This document shows positions 8,269 to 15,271 of a stretch of 64,000 nucleotides of DNA, one piece after another. Numbering within the stretch: the first letter of the stretch is position 1; the number at the start of each line of letters is the position of its first letter. The DNA is from Bacteriovoracaceae bacterium. Its GTDB lineage: Bacteria; Bdellovibrionota; Bacteriovoracia; Bacteriovoracales; Bacteriovoracaceae. Where the stretch lies: contig JANJTC010000005.1 of NCBI GenBank assembly GCA_024711325.1, positions 992,001 through 1,056,000 of the forward strand, written 5' to 3'. A model generated the notes under the pieces. That model was not told the origin of the DNA. It did not search any database and saw only the letters and a program-made list of their open reading frames with translations. Position numbers and translations under genes: made by a program.

Positions 8269-8354
8269 AGATCGTACTTTAACAGTTTTTTTGAATATTG
8301 TCTTTAGACGTCTCAAATCTTATTCTACTTCTCAAAACCTTGAAAGGATTGAAT

Positions 8355-10109
8355 ATGAAGGCCCATTACATCGTTCAAATCGACAAACCTGAGCATAACC
8401 ATGTGAAAGTGACTCTAAAGCTCACAAGACCAAAAGACAAAGATACGGTAAGAGTTTTTCTTCCTTCGTGGAGTCCTGGATCTTATCTCTTAAGAGAATA
8501 TGCCCGCCATATCCGATGGTTTGAAGCTTCACAGGAAAATGGAGAGGTCTTGTTCCATACTCAACTGGCCAAGGGTATTTGGGAAATTGATTGGAGTAAA
8601 TCTGACTTAAAAACACCTTCGGATGCTTTTGAAATTAGCTATGACATTTACGGGAAGGAACTAACTGTTAGAACCATTCATATTGATGCCAGTCATGCTT
8701 ATTTGCATGGCCCGGCCTATTTAATGGGAGTAGTGGATGAAGAGCTAAAGGATCCGACCATCGAATTCAGATTTCCACCCATGTGGTCTAAGCTCAGTAC
8801 TGGCCTCTTAGACATTTCAGAAAAAAGGAATGTCTTCCTTTATACTGCAAAAAGTTATGATGAATTAATTGATTCACCGGTTGAAGCTGGTTGCCATGAA
8901 ACAGATGGTTTTGAATTCATGGGGAAGCCCCATCACATTGCCAACTATGGCGAGCTCTATCCGCATAAAAATAACATCAAGGGCGATCTAAAAAAGATTG
9001 TAGCTACTGTTGCCCAGCATTTTGAGAATGATCTTCCTTATGATCAGTACCTTTTCATTACCCATTTCGTTCCGAAACTTTATGGCGGGCTCGAGCATTT
9101 AAATTCAACCGCCCTGCAGTTTGATGGAAGAAAACTTGTTAATCGTAAAGACTATCTCAATTACCTCTCACTGGCCGCCCACGAGTACTTCCATTTATGG
9201 AATGTGAAAAGAATCCGTCCGAAAGAATTAGGGCCTTTTGATTATTTGAATGAAAATTACACGACCTTGCTGTGGCTGGCCGAAGGGCTTACAAGTTTTA
9301 TGGACGATCTCTTCGTTTACCGGGCCGAGCTATCAACCTTAGAAGAGTACTTGGATGTGGTGAAAGGAAATCTTGAGGCCTATTTAAATACCCCCGGCAG
9401 GCTTTATCATTCTCTAGAGCAAAGTTCATTCAATGCCTGGGTAAAACTATATCGACCTGATGAAAACTCAAAAAATTCATCTGTAAGCTATTATCTCAAA
9501 GGTGGTCTGGTTTTTACAGTTCTTCACTCCTTGATGCTTGAAAAAGGTGCTTCTGTTGATGACTTGTTAAGAGCACTCTGGAAGGATTTTAAAAATCGAC
9601 CAGAAGAAGGGGTATCTCGAGAAGATGTTTACCAGATGATTAGAGATATTGCGGGAGAAGAAGTTGTTGGGAAATTTTCAACGATGGTTGAAACCACTCA
9701 GGATATTGATTTTGATTCTGCCTTTAAGAAAATGGGCTGTGAATTAAAATGGATCGAGAATCAAAACCCCTACCTCGGTATTGATTGGGAATGGATAGGT
9801 GATCGGGCCATTGCTAAAGCGATTGCTTTAGATTCTCCTGCTCATAAGGCCGGTATTAATTCAGGCGATGAAATAGTTTTTTTAAATGGTTATCGTTTCC
9901 TGCGTGAGGACGCGGAAAAATTGGGAACTGTGATGATGATTGATCAGAATTACGAACTGATTGTTGGCCGTATGGGAAAACTGGTTCGTCTTGAAATCAT
10001 GCCCGGCAAGAGTCCAAAACAACTGAAAGAGATTTCTATTGTTAATCGGGCCTTGGCCGAGAAGTCGTTTAGTTTTTTAAAAAGGCCATTGCCACCACAA
10101 ATGGCTTAA
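8355..10109 (+). CDS. M61-family glycyl aminopeptidase-like metallopeptidase with PDZ domain
   Basis: 584 residues from ATG 8355, which follows AAGGA with a 6-base spacer; an upstream in-frame TTG (8298) lacks such support. Zinc-peptidase of the M61 group: an N-terminal beta domain, the thermolysin-like catalytic domain with HEYFH (His276, Glu277, His280) followed by LWNVKRIRPKELGPFDY, and a downstream zinc-ligand Glu in WLAEGLTSF (about 310). A C-terminal PDZ domain runs from about 490 (AKAIALDSPAHKAGINSGDE). No signal peptide is visible, so a cytoplasmic location is likely. It cleaves peptides, typically at N-terminal Gly or Ala, by family knowledge. Its last 41 bases overlap the convergent phosphopantetheinyl transferase gene. 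Confidence 0.9.
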   Translation: MKAHYIVQIDKPEHNHVKVTLKLTRPKDKDTVRVFLPSWSPGSYLLREYARHIRWFEASQENGEVLFHTQLAKGIWEIDWSKSDLKTPSDAFEISYDIYGKELTVRTIHIDASHAYLHGPAYLMGVVDEELKDPTIEFRFPPMWSKLSTGLLDISEKRNVFLYTAKSYDELIDSPVEAGCHETDGFEFMGKPHHIANYGELYPHKNNIKGDLKKIVATVAQHFENDLPYDQYLFITHFVPKLYGGLEHLNSTALQFDGRKLVNRKDYLNYLSLAAHEYFHLWNVKRIRPKELGPFDYLNENYTTLLWLAEGLTSFMDDLFVYRAELSTLEEYLDVVKGNLEAYLNTPGRLYHSLEQSSFNAWVKLYRPDENSKNSSVSYYLKGGLVFTVLHSLMLEKGASVDDLLRALWKDFKNRPEEGVSREDVYQMIRDIAGEEVVGKFSTMVETTQDIDFDSAFKKMGCELKWIENQNPYLGIDWEWIGDRAIAKAIALDSPAHKAGINSGDEIVFLNGYRFLREDAEKLGTVMMIDQNYELIVGRMGKLVRLEIMPGKSPKQLKEISIVNRALAEKSFSFLKRPLPPQMA

Positions 10110-10650
10110 TTCTTTCAATTCTCCATTCACCTTCAAGATTGGAAGGTGGATGGACCCAACGATCACTGGCCAGTTGGATACTATTAAATTCAACTGGTAC
10201 CGAAAAATTCCCGGAATTCATTAAGGCCTTAAAACAGGCCTCTTTTAAACACCAAATCTCAATTTTTCTTAGGGAATCAACATCGTGGGGATTGGAGATT
10301 CTTTCTAAAATGTGATCTTTAACCTGGCGCTCCTCATGCTCGACATCAATACCAAGTGCGTGAAAATCTTTCCTGGCACCGATTAAGGCCACGCCACATT
10401 CTTTGGTATGGGAGAGTGAAATGGTTAGATCAGGGTAAGAGATTATTTGATGGAAATGACTCAGTTTTAAACCCTGTATCGGAGGATCAAATCCAAACGA
10501 CTTAAGACCCATTTTTAAGGCTTCCCGAGAGAGCAAAAAGCTCATTTTTCGATCCGGATGAGCTGATGATCCTAAGGCGGAATTGGCCAGTGCATCCCAC
10601 TCAGGATCTAAAGGATTTGTTAAGTTTTTAGTCAGTTTCCACTCAAACAT
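10069..10650 (-). CDS. 4'-phosphopantetheinyl transferase (Sfp/AcpT type)
   Basis: 193 residues. It transfers the phosphopantetheine arm from CoA to a carrier protein, converting apo-ACP or another carrier to the holo form. Key motifs are LGIDVEHEER (Mg-binding Asp and Glu near residue 100) and WCLKEACFKAL (the WxxKEAxxK signature near 135-143), plus an upstream SLSHTKECGVALI. The length sits between AcpS (about 125) and Sfp (about 225). The 3' end overlaps the M61 peptidase gene on the other strand by 41 bases, so the C-terminal residues of each protein are encoded in antisense to the other. No polyketide or peptide synthase genes are nearby, so primary ACP activation is the simplest role. 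Confidence 0.85.
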   Translation of the reverse strand: MFEWKLTKNLTNPLDPEWDALANSALGSSAHPDRKMSFLLSREALKMGLKSFGFDPPIQGLKLSHFHQIISYPDLTISLSHTKECGVALIGARKDFHALGIDVEHEERQVKDHILERISNPHDVDSLRKIEIWCLKEACFKALMNSGNFSVPVEFNSIQLASDRWVHPPSNLEGEWRIERIKPFVVAMAFLKN

Positions 10651-10802
10651 AGTTGACCTAGTTTATCTTGAAAGCAGGTTCTTGATAAGTTATAAAAAGT
10701 AGTTAGAAAAAAGCGCAATTCTGTCGATAATAAATCTATTGTTTCCCAAATTAGAACGTTTAACCACCTTCATATATGAAAGACAGCTTTCAGGAGAAGT
10801 TT

Positions 10803-12992
10803 ATGGCCAATCAGTTACGTCAACAAGCAAAGCTCACAGTTTTAGGTAGAAAGACACGCAAGTGTAACGTGCCGGTGAGTGAGCAGGGTAAGTTCCTTAA
10901 AGTTTCCCAGTATTATGGAGAGAACGTTTACAATTATCATCTTTCAAAATCACTTTCTCTTGAAGACAAAGAAGCCTTGAAGCAAGTCATCGATGGTAAA
11001 AAAACAATTGATAAACCGCTTGCGACAAAAGTTGCAAATTCAGTTCTTGAGTGGGCCATCTCCAAGGGAGCGACACACTTTTGTCATTGGTTTCAACCGC
11101 TAACCGGATCGACAGCTGAAAAACATGATGCTTTCCTTTCTTTTGATAACGATCGCCCGATTGAGGCCCTTTCTGCCTCTCAGCTTATGCAAGGTGAGCC
11201 GGATGCTTCATCTTTTCCTAACGGAGGATCAAGAGCGACATTTGAGGCCCGTGGCTATACAACATGGGATTTAACTTCTCCACTCTTCATTCAAGAGTCA
11301 TCTAATGGCAAAACATTAGTTATCCCAACCGCCTTTGTTTCATATCACGGTGATGCCCTGGATACAAAGACTCCACTGCTTCGTTCTGATTTGAAAATTA
11401 ATGAAGTCGTTACAAAATTCTGTCAGCTTGTGGGAATGAAGGAAGTAAGTAAAGTCTCTACAACTTGTGGCGCCGAACAGGAGTATTTCCTGGTTGATAA
11501 AGCTTTCTATTTTTGTCGTCAGGATTTAGTCATGACAGGAAGGGCATTGTTTGGCTCTCTTTCCAGTCGTAACCAACAATTGGAAGATCATTATTTTGGT
11601 ATGATTGAAGATCGTGTTCTCGCATATATGCAAGAAGTTGAAATTGAACTTTATAAAATGGGAATACCCGCCAAAACCCGCCACAATGAAGTCGCTCCTG
11701 GTCAATTTGAACTGGCGCCGATATTTAAAGACGCCAACGTTGCTGCCGACAGCAACCAGGTCATTATGACCGTGCTTCGAAATGTCGCCTTAAAGCACGA
11801 TTTCGTATGTCTCCTTCATGAAAAGCCTTTTGCCGGTGTTAACGGTTCAGGTAAGCATTTGAACTGGTCTATGTCGACCGATTCAGGGGTAAATCTGCTT
11901 GAACCCGGACATAATCCTCATGAAAACTTTCGCTTCTTAGCAGTTGTGGCGACAGTAGTAGAGGCAGTTTATCGTCATGCAGATATCATTCGAATGGGAA
12001 TTGCTTCACACGGGAATGACCATCGTTTAGGTGCCAACGAAGCACCACCTTCTATTATGTCAGTTTTCCTGGGATCAACTCTCACCAATATCTTAGACAC
12101 CATGATCTCGGGCGGTAAGTATGTTCATTCGGCCCAGACGTTGCTGGACTTAGGTGCTCGCCAGCTGGCCGATCTTTTTAAGGATAATACAGACCGCAAC
12201 AGAACTTCACCTTTTGCTTTTACCGGTAATAAGTTTGAATTCCGTGCTTGTGGATCTTCAGCTTCTATTGGTTATCCGTTATCAATATTGAATGCTGCAG
12301 TTGCAGATATCTTTGAAGAGACTAATAAAATAATTGAAGATGAAATGGCCAAAGGGAAGTCTGCTGATGAGGCGATGACCACAGTTATTTTGAAATGGTA
12401 TGGAAATGCTCAAAAAGTAGTCTTCAATGGCGACGGTTACTCTCAGGAGTGGGTTAAGGAAGCAGAGAAAAGAGGCCTTGGTAACATGAGGACGACTCCG
12501 GAAGCGATCTCTGTTTTAAAAGATGCAAAAAAGGCCAATGTTTTGATGAAGACCGGGGTATTCAAGGAATCAGAAATTGCCACCCGTCATAACGTTATGC
12601 TTGAGCGCTATATTAAATGCCGACAAATTGAAATTAAAACTCTGGCCGGAATGGTTTTGAAGCAAGTCATACCAGTGGCCGTGGATTATAAGGCCCACCT
12701 GGCAGAGTCCATTAAGAAACAAAAAGATGCAGGAACTGATTCTTCACTTGAACTAGAACTTTTAAAAGATTTGGCAAACTTGTCCAAAACCCTTTATGAA
12801 CAAACAGTCAATATGGTGAATAATCTCGAAGCGATCCATAAAAACGATGAGGAAACAGTTGCCAGGAAAATTGCAACTGAACTTATGCCTCTCTCAGTTA
12901 AAGTCGCAGACCTATGTAATAAAATTGAAGAAATTATTCCAGATGAGAACTGGCCGGTTCCTAAATTCTACGACATGTTGTTTATCAGATAA
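10803..12992 (+). CDS. glnN: Glutamine synthetase type III
   Basis: 729 residues from ATG 10803, preceded by AGGAG with 6-base spacing; an earlier in-frame ATG at 10776 lacks a ribosome site. It makes glutamine from glutamate, ammonia and ATP. The length (about 730) and motifs fit the GSIII family: THFCHWFQPLTGSTAEKHD, TCGAEQEYFLVD (metal-binding Glu), HNEVAPGQFELAPIF, HEKPFAGVNGSGKHLNWSM, and NRTSPFAFTGNKFEFR. GSIII forms dodecamers and is common in Bacteroidota, cyanobacteria and some predatory bacteria. It is a single-gene unit ended by a terminator at 13000-13027. It may be the organism's main ammonia-assimilating enzyme; this window holds no other glutamine synthetase. Confidence 0.95.
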   Translation: MANQLRQQAKLTVLGRKTRKCNVPVSEQGKFLKVSQYYGENVYNYHLSKSLSLEDKEALKQVIDGKKTIDKPLATKVANSVLEWAISKGATHFCHWFQPLTGSTAEKHDAFLSFDNDRPIEALSASQLMQGEPDASSFPNGGSRATFEARGYTTWDLTSPLFIQESSNGKTLVIPTAFVSYHGDALDTKTPLLRSDLKINEVVTKFCQLVGMKEVSKVSTTCGAEQEYFLVDKAFYFCRQDLVMTGRALFGSLSSRNQQLEDHYFGMIEDRVLAYMQEVEIELYKMGIPAKTRHNEVAPGQFELAPIFKDANVAADSNQVIMTVLRNVALKHDFVCLLHEKPFAGVNGSGKHLNWSMSTDSGVNLLEPGHNPHENFRFLAVVATVVEAVYRHADIIRMGIASHGNDHRLGANEAPPSIMSVFLGSTLTNILDTMISGGKYVHSAQTLLDLGARQLADLFKDNTDRNRTSPFAFTGNKFEFRACGSSASIGYPLSILNAAVADIFEETNKIIEDEMAKGKSADEAMTTVILKWYGNAQKVVFNGDGYSQEWVKEAEKRGLGNMRTTPEAISVLKDAKKANVLMKTGVFKESEIATRHNVMLERYIKCRQIEIKTLAGMVLKQVIPVAVDYKAHLAESIKKQKDAGTDSSLELELLKDLANLSKTLYEQTVNMVNNLEAIHKNDEETVARKIATELMPLSVKVADLCNKIEEIIPDENWPVPKFYDMLFIR

Positions 12993-12999
12993 CCTCTTG

Positions 13000-13033
13000 G
13001 GCCTGTCAATCAGTAGGTTGATAGGCCTTTTTC
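13000..13033 (+). terminator. Intrinsic terminator after glutamine synthetase
   Basis: GGCCTGTCAATC (13000-13011) pairs with GGTTGATAGGCC (13016-13027), with one G-T wobble and one mismatch at the stem top. It is followed by a T-rich run. It lies 8 bases after the glnN stop. Confidence 0.75.
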
Positions 13034-13156
13034 TTTTTTAAAACCTCCTTCTTATCCATAACTCCTGTGCTCCTAAATTTCCAGGAAACACTTTTTTTGA
13101 AAAATTATAACATTCAACAATGAAAAGATTATCCTCTTTATCTGCAGAGAGGTTTT

Positions 13157-14878
13157 ATGAATTTTGAAAGAGAAAACTCTAGTTCAGGCTTCGGTCTGAT
13201 CGAAGTCATGGTGGCGTTCGCATTGATGGGCGTTGTTGGTGTTGGTGTGATGAGACTAACTGAAACCATGAGCAAATCTAACACCAAGGCCAGGGCCGAT
13301 TCAGATTATCTTCTGGCGACAAATGAAATCATTTCCATCCTGTCGGATCCCGTGAATTGTAAAAAAACAATCCCAAATATCAATGCAAAGATTTCGAAGG
13401 TTCATTTTGGTGCTTTGGAGAAGTTTAAGATAGGGGATCCATTTGGGGATACTGGTACAGTCATATCAAATTATAAACTTTTGTATCCTGGTAAGACAGA
13501 TAAAGACGGCACACTCTTAGTTTATTATAAGAAAAAAGAAATCCTCGGTGGTGGAGAGACACATCGAAAGATTGGACTTTATCTTGAGGTCAAATCCGAT
13601 AAAAGCATAGAGCATTGCCGGTCAGTCGTTTTTAGCCCTGACATCTGGACAAGAGGCGCCGGACAATGGGCTTCAGATATTTTCTTTCACGGAAGAGTGG
13701 GAATTGGGACAAGTGAACCGAGGGACCAATTGGAAGTGAATTCTAGCATAACGGCGCTCTCGCAAAGTGGTACATTTGCCTTAATGAATACAAATGTAAT
13801 TGATAATACAGGATTATCTCAAGACCAGGGTGGACATCCGGTTTTCTTCGGCAAAAGAGGAAGAGGAACCCTATCGGCGTTACAACATTCAAAGAAAAAT
13901 GACGTTTTCGCTTCTTTCGTCGGAAGAGATTATCTTGCTCATCAAAATGCAATTGGCGGACCTCTTTATGGTGGTGCTGCCATTTACATGATGGCAGCAG
14001 AGGATCAGGGCCCTTCTTCTCTAGGATCAATAATCAGTTTTGAGACTACGCGAAGAGGAGAGAAACAGGCCAAAACCAATATGGTTATCCATGATAATGG
14101 TTCTGTCACAATTGGAGCGGATGCAGGTGATCCTAATTTTAAGGTTTCAGGTTTTGATCCATCTGAGTCACAAGTTCTAAGAGTTCATTCTAAGAACGGT
14201 CAGGGTGGAATTATTCTAAGTGGTGCGGGAGATTTGTTATCTGGTGAGAGAAGAACTCATAGTCAACTTTCACTGGCCGCACTCGACACCACTAACTATA
14301 CAGATAATTGGTATTTTGCTCATAAGAATGAAAGTAAAGCAGTTGATGGTGCTCAGGCAGGGGCCCTGGAAATCGGTAGAGGTACCGGCACAACTCATTA
14401 TATGACTTTCTTAAGAGGGGGCAATGTTGGTATTTCAGACAGAAATCCTGTGGAGAAACTGACCGTCGATGGGAAAATTAAGGCGACGGGTGATATTATG
14501 TCAGGTGGAAGTGTGATTAGTTCTTCAGATAAGAGGCTTAAGAAAGAAGTCACTCCACTTAAAAATTCTCTCGATAAAGTTTTAAAGCTCCAGGGTGTTG
14601 GCTACATGTGGAAAGAGAGTTCAAAAAATACAACTGATAAACAGTTGGGATTAATTGCGCAAGATGTGCGAGAAGTTTTTCCTGAGGTTACATCGCTGGA
14701 CAAAGATGGATTCTGGGGAATCGCTTATGCAAATTTGATTGCCCCGATCATTGAAGCAATTAAAGAGTTAAACTCTGAAATAAGATCCTTGAAGTCTGAA
14801 AATCAGGAACTTCGAAATTATATCTGTACTACAGATCCTTCCGCTCCTTTTTGTAATAAAGGTTTCAGGAAGCTTTAG
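13157..14878 (+). CDS. Prepilin-type surface protein fused to a phage-type fibre with C-terminal S74 intramolecular chaperone
   Basis: 573 residues with an unusual domain order. Residues 1-35 are a class III (type IV pilin) signal: SSG before the cleavage site, then FGLIEVMVAFALMGVVGVGV with the conserved Glu at +5 (Glu16). A pilin-like globular part follows to about 175, with one Cys in each half (SDPVNCKK and IEHCRSV), perhaps disulfide-bonded. From about 178 to 450 come fibre-like segments of the kind seen in tail fibres (HGRVGIGTSEP, NGSVTIGADAG, GNVGISDRNP, EKLTVDGKIKATGDI). Residues 455-560 form a Peptidase_S74 chaperone: SSSDKRLKKEV (likely self-cleavage Ser and Lys), GLIAQDVREVFPEV, and a final coiled coil. 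The ATG follows GAGAGG. No phage genes are nearby. The role, adhesion or prey recognition from a pilus-like base, is inference. Confidence 0.85.
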   Translation: MNFERENSSSGFGLIEVMVAFALMGVVGVGVMRLTETMSKSNTKARADSDYLLATNEIISILSDPVNCKKTIPNINAKISKVHFGALEKFKIGDPFGDTGTVISNYKLLYPGKTDKDGTLLVYYKKKEILGGGETHRKIGLYLEVKSDKSIEHCRSVVFSPDIWTRGAGQWASDIFFHGRVGIGTSEPRDQLEVNSSITALSQSGTFALMNTNVIDNTGLSQDQGGHPVFFGKRGRGTLSALQHSKKNDVFASFVGRDYLAHQNAIGGPLYGGAAIYMMAAEDQGPSSLGSIISFETTRRGEKQAKTNMVIHDNGSVTIGADAGDPNFKVSGFDPSESQVLRVHSKNGQGGIILSGAGDLLSGERRTHSQLSLAALDTTNYTDNWYFAHKNESKAVDGAQAGALEIGRGTGTTHYMTFLRGGNVGISDRNPVEKLTVDGKIKATGDIMSGGSVISSSDKRLKKEVTPLKNSLDKVLKLQGVGYMWKESSKNTTDKQLGLIAQDVREVFPEVTSLDKDGFWGIAYANLIAPIIEAIKELNSEIRSLKSENQELRNYICTTDPSAPFCNKGFRKL

Positions 14879-15047
14879 TAAAAAGCGAAGACAGAAATTC
14901 AGAAGTTAAATGGCCTTCAGGTAAGAAAAAGAAGGCCATGAAAATGGTGGAAATGATGGTTACAAGGCCGATGAAAATGGCCATTTCTTTGAACCAGAAA
15001 TAAAGATGATCCCATAAAGTCGGTCCGGTCGGTGAGTTTAAGGCCAA
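14865..15047 (-). CDS. Small single-pass membrane protein
   Basis: 60 residues from a TTG start at 15047 preceded by GGGAGG with 6-base spacing, which strongly supports translation. One hydrophobic segment (about 23-42, AIFIGLVTIISTIFMAFFFL) follows a short polar N-terminus. No family is recognised. Its last codons overlap the 3' end of the prepilin/fibre gene on the opposite strand by 14 bases. It is transcribed toward the fibre gene, so it is not in the same operon. The small size makes the call depend on the ribosome site. Confidence 0.6.
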   Translation of the reverse strand: MALNSPTGPTLWDHLYFWFKEMAIFIGLVTIISTIFMAFFFLPEGHLTSEFLSSLFTKAS

Positions 15048-15209
15048 GGAAATCCTCCCATGTATCTTTATTTAAGACCGTTCTGGTTTACTTGAATAAA
15101 ATAAAAAGGTGAAATATTTTGAGGTTTTTACATGCCTTTGAGAGACAAAATTTAGGTTACTTTGAGTTAGAAAGTAATAGTTAGCTCAAAGTGTCGGATA
15201 TTTTATTCC

Positions 15210-15238
15210 TTGACTCTTTTCTGGATGGCCCTTATCTC
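15210..15238 (+). promoter_or_regulatory. Possible sigma-70 type promoter for topA
   Basis: TTGACT (15210-15215), a 17-base spacer, then TATCTC (15233-15238). It lies 33 bases before the topA ATG. The -35 is good and the -10 is poor, so confidence is moderate. Confidence 0.4.
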
Positions 15239-15271
15239 TATTAAGGATAGCTCCCCAAATTTAGGACAAAA

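Noticed and set aside
8269..8316. Longer N-terminus for the IscA-like protein from TTG 8316
   Set aside because: No ribosome site and the added residues do not match the family.
13743..14030. Long open frame antisense to the fibre gene
   Set aside because: No ribosome site, unusual composition, and the sense frame is fully explained by conserved domains.
13157..14878. Prophage tail-fibre gene
   Set aside because: The S74 domain suggested a phage, but no other phage genes are near, and the N-terminus is a clear prepilin signal.
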